From DATKPA01 sp051955985 (GTDB taxonomy: Bacteria > Planctomycetota > Phycisphaerae > WQYP01), in the NCBI GenBank assembly GCA_051955985.1, contig JBQCGD010000095.1, forward strand, positions 1 to 64,000: a DNA stretch of 64,000 nucleotides, read 5' to 3'. A program made the translations under genes and the position numbers. How positions within the stretch are numbered: position 1 is the stretch's first letter; each line of letters starts with the position of its first letter. Shown here in pieces: positions 24,844 to 34,034 of this stretch. The notes under the pieces were generated by a model that saw nothing but the letters and a program-made list of their open reading frames with translations, made no database searches and had not been told where the DNA came from.

Positions 24844-27111
24844 ATGGCGGTTGACACGCATTTGAACAAGGTGGCGGGGGAGCTGAATCTGAAATTGTCG
24901 CAGGTCGCCGCGACGGCGAAGCTGCTCGAGGAGGGCGGCACCGTGCCCTTCATCGCGCGCTACCGGAAGGAAGCGACCGGGACGCTGGACGAAGTGGCGA
25001 TCACCTCCATCCGCGACCGGCTGGAGCAGCTCGCCGAGCTCGACGCCCGGCGGAAGTCGATCCTCGACAGCCTGGAAGAACGCAAGATTCTTACCGACGC
25101 GTTGCGCACCGCCGTGGATGGCGCCGAGACGCTCGCAGCCCTTGAGGACATCTATCTGCCGTATCGCCCGAAGAAACGCACGCGGGCAACGATTGCGAAG
25201 GAAGCGGGCCTCGAACCGCTCGCCGAAGCGATTTACGCGGACCAGGAAAAGTCTGACCCCGCGGCGCTCGCGGCCGGTTACATCAACCAGGAAAAGGGCA
25301 TCGAAACCACCGACGCCGCCCTCGCCGGCGCCCGCGACATCATCGCCGAAAAGATCAACGATCACGCCGAGACCCGTGCCGCCCTCCGCGAGCTCTTCGC
25401 CGAAAAGGGCATCCTGAAGAGCGAAGTGGCGATGGGAAAAGAGGAGGAAGGCGCGAAGTACAAGGACTATTTCAAGTGGGAAGAGCCGATCAAGACAGCG
25501 CCGAGCCACCGCATTCTCGCGGTGCGGCGCGGGGCCGAGGAAGGCATTTTGTATTTCCGCATCCAGCCGCCCGAAGAGGAAGCGGTCGCAATCGTCGAGC
25601 AGTTGCACGTGAAAGGCCGCGGCGAAGGTTCCGAGCAGGTGAAACTCGCGGCGAAGGATGCGTACAAGCGGCTGCTTTCCATGTCGATGGAAACGGAAAT
25701 CCGCCTTGGCTCCAAAAAACGCGCCGATGAAGAAGCGATCCGCGTCTTCGCCGAGAACCTGCGCGAGCTGCTGCTGGCAAGCCCCCTGGGCCAGAAACGC
25801 ATGCTGGCGATCGATCCCGGCTTTCGCACCGGCTGCAAAACCGTCGTGCTCGACGCCCAGGGCAAGCTGCTGCACAACGATGTCATCTACCCCGACCAGG
25901 GCCAGCACAAAACTGCCGAAGCGGAACACACCGTGCGCATGCTCGTCGAGAAATACCAGATCGAAGCGGTCGCCATCGGCAACGGCACCGCCGGCCGCGA
26001 AACGGAAACCTTCGTCCGCAAGCTGGGGCTGCCCGCCTCGGTGCAGATCGTCATGGTCAACGAATCGGGCGCGAGCATCTACTCCGCCAGCGAAGTCGCG
26101 CGCGACGAATTCCCCGATCTCGACCTCACCGTCCGCGGCGCCGTCTCCATCGGCCGCCGCCTGATGGACCCGCTCGCCGAGCTCGTGAAGATCGATCCCA
26201 AATCCATCGGCGACGGCCAGTACCAGCACGATGTCGACCAGGAGAATCTCAAAAAATCGCTCGACGACACCGTGATCTCCTGCGTCAACGCCGTCGGCGT
26301 CGATCTCAACACCGCCAGCAAACAGCTCCTCACCTACGTCTCCGGCCTCAATGCCACCATCGCCGAAAACATCGTGAAGCACCGCAACGAGAAGGGGGCG
26401 TTCAAATCGCGCAAGGACCTCGGCGAAGTCCCGCGCCTCGGGCCAAAGACCTTCGAACAATCCGCCGGCTTCCTCCGCATCCGCGGCAGCGAGAACCCGC
26501 TCGATGGCTCGGCCGTCCACCCCGAAAGCTACGGCATCGTCGAACGCATGGCCAAAGACCTTGGCGCCACGGTGGCCGACCTGATGCGAGATCCGGCCCT
26601 CCGCGCAAAGATTGACAAGCAGAAATACGTCACCGACAAGGTCGGCCTGCCGACGCTCACGGACATCCTCAACGAACTCGCGAAGCCGGGCCGCGATCCC
26701 CGCGCCACCTTCGAGGCCTTCTCCTTCGCAGAGGGCCTGAGCAAAATCGAGGACGTGCAGCCGGGCATGCGCGTGCCGGGCATCATCACCAACGTCACCG
26801 CCTTCGGCGCCTTCTGCGACATCGGCGTCCACCAGGACGGCCTGATTCACATCTCGCAGCTCGCCGACCGCTTCGTGAAATCGCCGGCGGATGTCGTCAA
26901 GGTGCAGCAGCGGGTGATGGTCACGGTGCTGGAAGTCGATGTGCCGCGAAAACGCATCTCGCTCACGATGAAGCAGAACGCCGGCGGTGCAAAGCCAGAG
27001 GTCCGCGAGCAGAAGGCCGGCGAGGTCCGGCGTCCGCAGTCCCGAAAGCCCGTCGCCGCCGCACCCGCCGAAGGCTGGTTCAGTGCGGCGTTGAAGAACG
27101 CCAGGAAGTGA
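24844..27111 (+). CDS. tex: Tex family RNA-binding transcription accessory protein
   Basis: A 755-residue protein with all Tex regions. The N-terminal helical region includes ARYRKEATGTLDEVAI and ALEDIYLPYRPKKRTRATIA. The YqgF/RuvC-like domain starts at MLAIDPGFRTGCKTVVLD. The helix-hairpin-helix domain covers GVDLNTASKQLLTYVSGL and the following repeat. A C-terminal S1 domain reads PGIITNVTAFGAFCDIGVHQ. The tail after it (~40 residues) is basic and alanine-rich. It binds nucleic acids and affects transcription and RNA handling. aaggaagg lies just before the ATG; the in-frame extension upstream falls within a repeat and is unlikely. Confidence 0.95.
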   Translation: MAVDTHLNKVAGELNLKLSQVAATAKLLEEGGTVPFIARYRKEATGTLDEVAITSIRDRLEQLAELDARRKSILDSLEERKILTDALRTAVDGAETLAALEDIYLPYRPKKRTRATIAKEAGLEPLAEAIYADQEKSDPAALAAGYINQEKGIETTDAALAGARDIIAEKINDHAETRAALRELFAEKGILKSEVAMGKEEEGAKYKDYFKWEEPIKTAPSHRILAVRRGAEEGILYFRIQPPEEEAVAIVEQLHVKGRGEGSEQVKLAAKDAYKRLLSMSMETEIRLGSKKRADEEAIRVFAENLRELLLASPLGQKRMLAIDPGFRTGCKTVVLDAQGKLLHNDVIYPDQGQHKTAEAEHTVRMLVEKYQIEAVAIGNGTAGRETETFVRKLGLPASVQIVMVNESGASIYSASEVARDEFPDLDLTVRGAVSIGRRLMDPLAELVKIDPKSIGDGQYQHDVDQENLKKSLDDTVISCVNAVGVDLNTASKQLLTYVSGLNATIAENIVKHRNEKGAFKSRKDLGEVPRLGPKTFEQSAGFLRIRGSENPLDGSAVHPESYGIVERMAKDLGATVADLMRDPALRAKIDKQKYVTDKVGLPTLTDILNELAKPGRDPRATFEAFSFAEGLSKIEDVQPGMRVPGIITNVTAFGAFCDIGVHQDGLIHISQLADRFVKSPADVVKVQQRVMVTVLEVDVPRKRISLTMKQNAGGAKPEVREQKAGEVRRPQSRKPVAAAPAEGWFSAALKNARK

Positions 27112-27250
27112 CGCGAAGTTCGCCGCCCGTCGCTCCGGAAATGGAGCCTGTCCTCCGCCGACGCTCAGATTGTGGCAAATTTTTGTTGCCCCGACTGCAG
27201 CATTCGCGGCTATGATCCTCGGCGGAGAAGTCTTACACAGGAGCCTGACC

Positions 27251-28306
27251 ATGTCCCTGAAATCGCTCATCGCCACCGGCACGAAAATCTGGCTGGATTC
27301 AATCGACCCCGACCTCGTCCGCAAAAACCGCGCGCTCGGCGCGACCGGCGCCACCAGCAACCCGATCATCATCTCCGACCTCATCAAGACCGGCCGCTTC
27401 GACAACGACATGCAGGCCTTCATCGACCAGGGCATGGATGACACGGCCATCGCCTGGTCGCTCACCGACAAACTCGTCAAAGACGCGCAAGGCGTCTTCG
27501 CCCCCGTCTGGGAAGAGACCCACGGCAACAACGGCTACGTCTCCTTCGAGCTCGATCCCCTCCTCGAAGATATCGCCGCCCCCATCCCGCACAACGACCG
27601 CGTCTCCCGCTACGTCGAGCTCGGTAAACAATGGGCCGCCGGCCACAAGAACCGCATGATCAAGGTCCCCGCCACGCCCGCCGGCCTCGACGCCCTCGAG
27701 CCGCTCGCCCGCGCCGGCGTCATCCTCAACGTCACGTTGATCTTCTCCGAGCGGCAATACAAGATCGCACGCGACAACGTCTGGCGCGGCGCCCAGGAAC
27801 GCCCCGGCGGCCTCAAAGGGTTCAAATCCGTTTACTCCATCTTCGTCAGCCGCGTGGACGTCTACACTGAAAAGAAAGTGCCCGAGCTCTCGAAGGAAGC
27901 CCAGGGCCTCGTCGGCATCGTCAACGCCAAGCGGCTCTGGCGCGAAAACCAGTCCTTCTGGAAAGACAAGAACCTCCCTCTCCAGCAGGAAATCATCTTC
28001 GCCAGCACCGGCACCAAGAAGCCGACCGACCCGCCCGACAAGTACGTCGAAGCCCTCGCCGGCAGCGACATCCAGACGAATCCGCCCGCGACGAATGATG
28101 CCGTCGACAAGTTGAACAAGACCTACACCCGCACCATCGAGATCATGCCCTCCAAGGCCGTGCTGGACGACATCGACAAGAAAGTCGATCCGCAGAAGAT
28201 GGAGGACACGCTGATGCAGGAAGGCACCGCGAAATTCTCCGACCCGCAGCATGCCCTTCTGAAACTGATCGCCGAGAAGCGGAAGTCCCTCGTCGGCGCC
28301 AAGTAA
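27251..28306 (+). CDS. tal: transaldolase
   Basis: A 351-residue enzyme of the non-oxidative pentose phosphate pathway. ATSNPIII matches the N-terminal NPS/T motif, the Schiff-base lysine is in RMIKVPATPAGLDAL, and NVTLIFSERQY follows as in the family. ASTGTKKPTDPPDKYVEAL is the conserved strand-7 region. Its length is between class 1 and the TalA/GnTal forms. aggag lies eight nt upstream of ATG 27251. It transfers a dihydroxyacetone unit between sugar phosphates. Confidence 0.93.
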   Translation: MSLKSLIATGTKIWLDSIDPDLVRKNRALGATGATSNPIIISDLIKTGRFDNDMQAFIDQGMDDTAIAWSLTDKLVKDAQGVFAPVWEETHGNNGYVSFELDPLLEDIAAPIPHNDRVSRYVELGKQWAAGHKNRMIKVPATPAGLDALEPLARAGVILNVTLIFSERQYKIARDNVWRGAQERPGGLKGFKSVYSIFVSRVDVYTEKKVPELSKEAQGLVGIVNAKRLWRENQSFWKDKNLPLQQEIIFASTGTKKPTDPPDKYVEALAGSDIQTNPPATNDAVDKLNKTYTRTIEIMPSKAVLDDIDKKVDPQKMEDTLMQEGTAKFSDPQHALLKLIAEKRKSLVGAK

Positions 28307-28334
28307 TTTCGCGGCAATTTCGGCGGCCACTTGC

Positions 28335-28820
28335 ATGTTCCGATCCTTGCTGGAAACGCGAGCTCCCACGGCAACCATCCTCGTGCGTTTGCTCGTGGGA
28401 GCTGTTTTTTTCTCGGAAGGCGTTCTGAAATTTCTCTATGCCGACGAACAGGGCGCGGGGCGGTTTGCACGCATCGGTATACCCTTGCCCCATGTGATGG
28501 GCCCGTTCGTCGGATCGGTTGAAATCATCTGCGGTGCACTGGTGGTGCTCGGGTTGCTCACCCGCCTCGCCTCGCTCCTGCTGCTGATCAACATCTCGGT
28601 CGCCATCGTCACAACCAAGATCCCCATCCTGCTCGGCGCGGGCTTTTGGGGATTCTCGCTGGCAAAGCTGCCGCGCTATGGATTCCTCGCGATGTTGCAC
28701 GAAGCCCGTACCGATTTCAGCATGTGGCTCGGCTCGCTGTTCCTCATCATCGTCGGCGCAGGGGCATGGTCCATTGATGCGCTGATCGCGCGCAGCGCCC
28801 GCCGGAATCGCGCCGCCTGA
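28335..28820 (+). CDS. DoxX family membrane protein
   Basis: A 161-residue protein with four hydrophobic helices. The first, ATILVRLLVGAVFFSEGVLKF, carries the Gx(V/I)F..EGxxKF signature of DoxX, and the second pair contains VGSVEIICGALVVLGLLTRLA. The family includes quinone-related subunits, but the role here is unknown. It follows tal by 28 nt. Its stop abuts the stop of the convergent purM gene. Confidence 0.85.
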   Translation: MFRSLLETRAPTATILVRLLVGAVFFSEGVLKFLYADEQGAGRFARIGIPLPHVMGPFVGSVEIICGALVVLGLLTRLASLLLLINISVAIVTTKIPILLGAGFWGFSLAKLPRYGFLAMLHEARTDFSMWLGSLFLIIVGAGAWSIDALIARSARRNRAA

Positions 28821-29921
28821 TCAGCTCCACTCCAGCCGCGGTTCCGCCCCTTCCCCTCCGCCCGCCTTCTTCACCTTCCCCAGAAAATACGGCTTCTCCC
28901 CCAGCGTCCGCAGGTGCGTCATGATCGCCTTCGTAAACGTCGGCCGCACAATCAGCACATACCCGATCCCCATGTTGAACACGTTGAACATCTCCTCCGG
29001 ATCCACCGGCCCGTTCTTCTGCAGCCAGTCGAAAATCGGCGGAATCGTCCACGAATCCCGCTTCAGCCGCACCGAAAATCCCTCCGGCAGCACCCGCGGC
29101 AGATTCCCCGGCAGTCCGCCCCCCGTGATGTGCGCCATCGCCTTGATGATCCGCTTCACCCGGTATTTCGCCAGCAGCGCCCGCACCGACTTCACATAAA
29201 TCCGCGTCGGCCGCAGCAGCTCCTCCGCCAGCGTGCATTTCAACTCCGGCACGAATTCGTCCAGCGAACGCCCGCTCTTTTTCACCACCTCGCGCACCAG
29301 CGCATACCCGTTGGAATGCAGCCCGTGAGACGCCAGCCCGATCACCGAATCCCCCGCCTCAATGTCCGCCGGATCCAGGATCTTCGACCGATCCACCACG
29401 CCCACCGCAAATCCCGCCATGTCGAAATCACCCGGCGAATACACCGCCGGCATCTCCGCCGTCTCGCCCCCCAGCAGCGCGCACCCCGCCTCCATGCACG
29501 CATCCGAAATCCCCTTCACCATCTGCGTCGCCACCGCCGGCTCCAGCCGGTTCACCGCCAGGTAATCCAGGAAAAACAGCGGCTCCCCGCCCTGCACGAT
29601 CAAATCGTTCACGTTCATCGCCACCAGGTCCACCCCCACCGTGTCATACTTCTTCAGCTCCGCCGCCACCTTGATCTTCGTCCCCACCCCGTCCGTGCAG
29701 GCGATCAGCACCGGGTCCTTGTAGTTGCGCGCAAAGAGCTTCTCCCCAAAATCCAGCCGGAACAACCCCGCATACGCCCCATATTTGCCCAGCACCCGCG
29801 TCGAATGCGTGCGCTGGCACAAATGCTTGATCTGGTCCACCATCGCATCGCCGGCGGAAATATCCACGCCGGCATCTTTGTACGTGAGCGGTGTCGCAGG
29901 TGTGCTGGGTTTCGTCGGCAT
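28821..29921 (-). CDS. purM: phosphoribosylformylglycinamidine cyclo-ligase
   Basis: A 366-residue purine biosynthesis enzyme that closes the imidazole ring of AIR using ATP. Seen motifs are YKDAGVDISAGDAMVDQIK, ACTDGVGTKIKVA, the substrate loop LLGGETAEMPAVYSPGDFD, ASHGLHSNGYALVREVV and MAHITGGGLPGNLPRVLP. The length is slightly over the ~345 usual because of short additions at both ends. MPTKP at 29921 is the likely start. The gene is not next to purN or other pur genes here; purB is 30 kb away. Confidence 0.96.
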   Translation of the reverse strand: MPTKPSTPATPLTYKDAGVDISAGDAMVDQIKHLCQRTHSTRVLGKYGAYAGLFRLDFGEKLFARNYKDPVLIACTDGVGTKIKVAAELKKYDTVGVDLVAMNVNDLIVQGGEPLFFLDYLAVNRLEPAVATQMVKGISDACMEAGCALLGGETAEMPAVYSPGDFDMAGFAVGVVDRSKILDPADIEAGDSVIGLASHGLHSNGYALVREVVKKSGRSLDEFVPELKCTLAEELLRPTRIYVKSVRALLAKYRVKRIIKAMAHITGGGLPGNLPRVLPEGFSVRLKRDSWTIPPIFDWLQKNGPVDPEEMFNVFNMGIGYVLIVRPTFTKAIMTHLRTLGEKPYFLGKVKKAGGGEGAEPRLEWS

Positions 29922-30073
29922 GGGCGGGAGTATACCGGCCGGCAGGAAAATCGGCACGATCATTTGTTTCTCCCCGCCGCGCCCCGGGGGCAATAGGGGG
30001 ATACCCCACGCGTTGCATCTCTACCGACTCCCGGGATCTCCACCTCGTCGCTTCAGGCGGAAAGGATTTCCAC

Positions 30074-31789
30074 ATGGCGCTCTCCCGTCGGGAATGGCTC
30101 ACGCTCGCGGCTCCGCTCGTCGGCGCGGCGGCGCTCCCCTCCTGCTCCAGTTCCACATTCCCCCCCGCCCGGCTCCCCTTCGCCTCCGCAACGCCCCTCG
30201 CCCTCGGCGCACGCACCTACAACGTGCGCGACTTCGGCGCCGCCGGCGACGGCAAAACCCTCGACACCAAGCACATCCAGGCCGCCATCAACCAGTGCGC
30301 ACAGGACAACGGCGGCATCGTCCTCCTTCCCGCCGGCAAATTCCTCGTCGGCACGCTCGAACTCAAGACCAACGTCACCCTCCGCCTCGCCGCCGACGCC
30401 ACCCTCCTCGGCTCCACCAACCGCGACGATTACGACAAGCCCGCCAAGCTTCCCCCCGGCAACGGCAACTGCGTCCTTCTCTTCGCCGCCAACGCCGACA
30501 ACGTCACCATCGAAGGCCCCGGAAAAATCGACGGCCAGGGCGCTGCCTTCTTCACCGGACACGGCGATGCCACCGGCCCCGGCGAAGGCGGCCGCGCACG
30601 CACCCAGCCCTCCATGCGCAATGTCGATCGCCCCCACCTCGCCGTCTTCTACAAATGCACCAACCTCCACCTCCGCAACGTCTTCCTCACACGCTCCGCC
30701 TACCACTGCTGCCGCATCCTCTCCTGCCGCTTCGTCCAGCTCGACGGCGTCCGCATCTTCAACCGCGTCAACCTCAACAACGACGGCTTCCACTTCAACG
30801 ACACCGAGTTCGCCGCCGTCCTCAACTGCAACATCGAATGCCAGGATGACGCCTGCGCCCTCTTCGGCTCCTGCCGATTCATCACCGTCGCCAACTCCTC
30901 CTTCTCCACCCGCTGGTCCGTCTTCCGCTTCGGCGGCGGAAATGCCGAAAACATCACCGTCTCCAACTGCCTCATCTACGATACCTACGGCTGCCCCATC
31001 AAAATGGCCGGCGGCCGCGGTCGCTTCGAAAACATCTCCTTCGCCAACCTCGTCATGAAAAACGTCACCGGCCCGATCACCGTCAACCTGAACTCCCGCG
31101 GCGGCCGCAACGGCTTCGCCTCCGCCACCCAGCCCGCCACCGCGCCCGCCGCCACCCAGCCCGCGCGCGGCGTCGTCCGCAACATCTCCTTCGCCAACAT
31201 CCAGGCCACCGTCCTCTACCAGCCCCCGCCCCGCACCGACATGCCCATCGGAAAAATCTGGCCCGGCGAGCAGCGCCAGTGCATCGTCATCAACGGCGCT
31301 TCCCCCGACGATGTCCTCGAAAACATCTCCATCGCCGACGTCCACGCCACCTTCATCGGCGGAGGTACCCTCGACGAAGCCCGCCGCGAGATCCCCCCCG
31401 TCGGCGGCGAATACTTCCAGATCGGCACGCCCCCCGCCTACGGCATCTACGCCCGCAACGTCCGCGGCCTCACCATCAACAATGTCCGCCTCGACACGCA
31501 AACCCCCGATCGCCGCCCCGCCGTCGTCATGGACCGCGTCGCCGACGCCCAGGTCGCCGGTCTCGCCGTCCAGGGAAACCTCAACGCCGACGCCGCCCTC
31601 CGCCTGCGCGATTGCCGCGACGTCGTCGTCCGCTCCCCGCGGATGCTCTCGGCCGCCCGCGTCTTTGCCCGCATCGAAGGCCCGCAAACCGCAGGCGTCA
31701 TCATCGGTGGGGGGGATGTCTCCCGCGCCGCCAAGCCGCTGGAGACCCTCGCCGGCGTGCCCGAAGGCGCCGTCCACCTGCAGGCGTAA
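30074..31789 (+). CDS. pectin-lyase-fold (GH28-like) protein, Tat lipoprotein
   Basis: A 571-residue beta-helix protein. The N-terminus SRREWLTLAAPLVG with a hydrophobic stretch and lipobox ALPSC suggests Tat export followed by lipid anchoring. TYNVRDFGAAGDGKTLDT is the classical start of GH28 and related helices, and LLGSTNRDDY is shared with the paralogue at 15447. The catalytic positions read NNDGFHFND (235-243) and CQDDACALF (256-264), so the three aspartates may be kept, but the GHG motif is replaced by a STRWSVFRFGGG stretch. Several Thr/Ala/Pro repeats (ATQPATAPAATQPA) form a linker-like loop. It probably cuts uronic-acid-containing polysaccharides; the linkage is open. aaagga lies six nt before ATG. 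Confidence 0.8.
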   Translation: MALSRREWLTLAAPLVGAAALPSCSSSTFPPARLPFASATPLALGARTYNVRDFGAAGDGKTLDTKHIQAAINQCAQDNGGIVLLPAGKFLVGTLELKTNVTLRLAADATLLGSTNRDDYDKPAKLPPGNGNCVLLFAANADNVTIEGPGKIDGQGAAFFTGHGDATGPGEGGRARTQPSMRNVDRPHLAVFYKCTNLHLRNVFLTRSAYHCCRILSCRFVQLDGVRIFNRVNLNNDGFHFNDTEFAAVLNCNIECQDDACALFGSCRFITVANSSFSTRWSVFRFGGGNAENITVSNCLIYDTYGCPIKMAGGRGRFENISFANLVMKNVTGPITVNLNSRGGRNGFASATQPATAPAATQPARGVVRNISFANIQATVLYQPPPRTDMPIGKIWPGEQRQCIVINGASPDDVLENISIADVHATFIGGGTLDEARREIPPVGGEYFQIGTPPAYGIYARNVRGLTINNVRLDTQTPDRRPAVVMDRVADAQVAGLAVQGNLNADAALRLRDCRDVVVRSPRMLSAARVFARIEGPQTAGVIIGGGDVSRAAKPLETLAGVPEGAVHLQA

Positions 31790-31840
31790 CCACTCCCCAC
31801 AAGACCCGCGCCCGCCCGCGCGATCCTTCCGGAGACCGAC

Positions 31841-32044
31841 ATGGAATTCCGGCTCACCCAATGGCTGATCGAGGACGGCGCCCACGTGAAAACCGGCGAC
31901 GTCCTCTGCATCATCGAATCTGAAAAAGCGACCCAGGAACTACAGGCCTTCGAATCCGGAATTCTCCGCCACCTAAAAAAGGAAGGTGAAATCATCGCCT
32001 CTCCCGACGATCTGCCCTGCCGCATCGATCCGCCCGCGCGGTAG
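31841..32044 (+). CDS. free-standing lipoyl/biotinyl-domain protein
   Basis: A 67-residue protein made of a single lipoyl-type domain. GAHVKTGDVLCIIESEKATQ has the ExxKA turn with Lys29 as the expected modification site, and IIASPDDLPCRI closes the barrel. A strong ggag lies upstream. The E-[S/T]-[D/E]-K-A motif favours lipoylation over biotinylation (MKM). No dehydrogenase E1/E2/E3 genes flank it, so it is either a carrier for a distant complex or a remnant of an acyltransferase. It lies between the pectin-lyase-fold gene and pheS. Confidence 0.75.
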   Translation: MEFRLTQWLIEDGAHVKTGDVLCIIESEKATQELQAFESGILRHLKKEGEIIASPDDLPCRIDPPAR

Positions 32045-32070
32045 ACGACGCCCCCCGATTTCCTTACCAT
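32042..32070 (+). promoter_or_regulatory. candidate pheS promoter
   Basis: TAGACG, 17 nt, TACCAT. It starts at the stop codon of the lipoyl-domain gene. Two other housekeeping genes here show the same arrangement with a TACC(A/T)T -10. Confidence 0.45.
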
Positions 32071-32107
32071 GCGTGGCTCTGTTTTCACCGAAATCCAAGG
32101 GATTTGC

Positions 32108-33139
32108 ATGAACCTGGACGATCTGCTCGCCAATGCGTTGAAAGACCTCCCGGCCGTGAAAAACGCCGCCGAACTCGAGGCGTTCCGGATCAAGTACCTC
32201 GGCACCAAGGGCCTCGTGAAAGACGCCGCCGACCATCTCAAGACGCTGCCCGGCCCGGAGAAGAAGGGTTACGGCCAGCGGATGAACGAGGTGAAGGGGC
32301 AAATCACCGCCGCCTACGAACAGCGGAAAATCGAAATTGAAGCCTCCGCCGGCCCCAAAGTCGTCACCGGCATCGACATCACCGAACCCGGCCGCCTCAC
32401 CTTCGACCACTACTCCCCCGGCCACCTCCACATCATCACCCAGACCATCAACGAGCTCACCGCCCTCTTCGCCCGCATGGGCTTCACCGTCGCCGAAGGC
32501 CCCGAAGTCGAAGACGACTTCCACAACTTCGAAGCCCTCAACATCCCCAAGATCCACCCCGCCCGCGACCCGCTCGACAACTTCTATCTTGACCGTCCCA
32601 GTGGCGCCGCCCCCTTCATGCTCCGCTCCCAAACCAGCTCCGTCCAGATCCGCGTGATGGAAACCCAAAAACCCCCCATCCGCATCGTCGCCCCCGGCCG
32701 CGTCTACCGCCCCGACACCGTCGACGCCACCCACCTCTTCCAGTTCCACCAGCTCGAAGCCCTCGTCGTCGACAAGGGCATCTCCATGGTCGACCTCCGC
32801 ACCACCATCGACCAGTTCGCCAAGGCCTACTTCGGCCCCGACATCCAAACCCGCATGCGCCCCAGCTTCTTCCCCTTCACCGAACCCTCCGCTGAGGTCG
32901 ACGTCCTCGTCCACCTCGCCGACGGCTCCACCCGCTGGATGGAAATCGGCGGCTGCGGCATGGTCGACCCCAACGTCTTCAAAGCCGTCAACATCGACCC
33001 CGAACTCTACACCGGCTGGGCCTTCGGCTTCGGCATCGAACGCCTCATCATGCGCAAACACAACATCGTCAACGCCATGAACGAGCCGGACATTCGCGTC
33101 CTCGTCGAAAACGATCTACGCTTCCTGAAACAGTTCTAG
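32108..33139 (+). CDS. pheS: phenylalanyl-tRNA synthetase alpha subunit
   Basis: A 343-residue class II synthetase subunit of normal length. The N-terminal coiled coil is followed by motif 1 around LTALFARMGFTVAEGPEVE, motif 2 in RIVAPGRVYRPDTVDATHLF with FHQLEALVV, and motif 3 in GWAFGFGIERLIM. It charges tRNA-Phe with PheT, which is not directly downstream, unlike the usual pheST operon; instead small unknown genes follow. aaggga lies six nt before ATG 32108. Confidence 0.97.
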   Translation: MNLDDLLANALKDLPAVKNAAELEAFRIKYLGTKGLVKDAADHLKTLPGPEKKGYGQRMNEVKGQITAAYEQRKIEIEASAGPKVVTGIDITEPGRLTFDHYSPGHLHIITQTINELTALFARMGFTVAEGPEVEDDFHNFEALNIPKIHPARDPLDNFYLDRPSGAAPFMLRSQTSSVQIRVMETQKPPIRIVAPGRVYRPDTVDATHLFQFHQLEALVVDKGISMVDLRTTIDQFAKAYFGPDIQTRMRPSFFPFTEPSAEVDVLVHLADGSTRWMEIGGCGMVDPNVFKAVNIDPELYTGWAFGFGIERLIMRKHNIVNAMNEPDIRVLVENDLRFLKQF

Positions 33140-33177
33140 CTGGCAATTTCCCGCCCCGACCCGCCCCACGTTTAGCC

Positions 33178-33193
33178 GGCGAGCTCGCTCGCC
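33178..33193. repeat. small palindrome in the pheS downstream spacer
   Basis: ggcgagc tc gctcgcc, a 7-bp perfect inverted repeat ~40 nt after the pheS stop, without a T-tract. It may act as a weak mRNA 3'-end structure. Confidence 0.4.
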
Positions 33194-33257
33194 GCGCGAT
33201 CCCGCCACTTGGCGAAATTTCTTCTCGCTTCCTCCAGATGCCCGTTAAAATCTCATT

Positions 33258-33569
33258 GTGAAGCCCGTTCCACACACCCCCATGTTCTTCCTGATCTTCG
33301 AAGCCACGCCTCGCGTAACGACCACAGAGAGCAAAGCCGTCGGCGGAGCGTTCGTAAGCTGCTGGATCCAACGCCCGACAGAGGCGGAGGCCCAGGAGGC
33401 CGCACGGGTGATGATCTCCGAGATGGGCTGGATAGTTGGCGAAGCGGATAAGATCCGCCGCGTGGATGATTCGCACTACGAGGCGGGCAATCCGGCCCGC
33501 CAATACTTCGACCAGGCGAAGACCGACGGCGAAGTGCTGGTGTTTCACAAATATCCGGATCGCGAGTAA
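33258..33569 (+). CDS. hypothetical protein
   Basis: 103 residues with a GTG start, or 95 from the ATG at 33282 (MFFLIFEATP). The sequence is soluble, with an alternating beta/alpha pattern (SCWIQRPTEAEAQEAARVMI, GWIVGEADKIRRVDD) and a tyrosine/aspartate-rich end. This suggests a small alpha/beta domain. I do not recognise the family. The next gene starts 21 nt after it on the same strand, probably in one unit. Confidence 0.55.
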   Translation: MKPVPHTPMFFLIFEATPRVTTTESKAVGGAFVSCWIQRPTEAEAQEAARVMISEMGWIVGEADKIRRVDDSHYEAGNPARQYFDQAKTDGEVLVFHKYPDRE

Positions 33570-33590
33570 CACCTGAAACCGGAGAAGGCC

Positions 33591-34034
33591 GTGGATAGTG
33601 ACGAAACCCCCACCCTGGAAGATCCCGGTGAGGCCGCGTGGGTGCAGGCTCAACGCTCTATGCTCATCTCTTATCTCGCGACGCAGAATGTTGATCACGC
33701 TGGCGTCTCTCTCGAGCCACGCTGGTTCGTATCACCTTACATCGCAATTTGGGCTGTTAGATCAAAAGTGGACCCAGACCGCATCGGCTGGTGGGCCATT
33801 TCCGGCGATGTGCCTACCGACCATGTCGCCTGCACTACCGAACGCGACGATGCGGATGTTCTCCTCACGTTCGCTCGGCGATGGAAAACTGCCACTGCCG
33901 AAATGGCTCAGGGCAATTTCCCTGTTGGTTATAAAATCGGTTTACCCGGTCAGGAACAAACGCTCGCGCCGCTGTTGCTAAAACGCGCAGAAACATTGGA
34001 ACACTTCGCGCAAGAACTGAAGGCCGACTTGTAG
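33591..34034 (+). CDS. DUF4826 family protein
   Basis: A 147-residue soluble protein. The pattern QRSMLISYLATQNVDHAGV, then PRWFVSPYIAIWAVRS, GWWAISGDVPTDHVAC and a closing helix with ETLEHFAQELK matches what I recall of DUF4826 (immunity-like in appearance, function not known). It has a GTG start with ggagaagg upstream. Base use is less GC-rich than its neighbours (for example gttgatcacgctggcg), which could mean recent arrival. It forms a pair with the preceding gene. Confidence 0.65.
   Translation: MDSDETPTLEDPGEAAWVQAQRSMLISYLATQNVDHAGVSLEPRWFVSPYIAIWAVRSKVDPDRIGWWAISGDVPTDHVACTTERDDADVLLTFARRWKTATAEMAQGNFPVGYKIGLPGQEQTLAPLLLKRAETLEHFAQELKADL

Noticed and set aside
30053..31885. 610-residue minus-strand open frame
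   Set aside because: Antisense of the pectin-lyase-fold gene; composition artefact.
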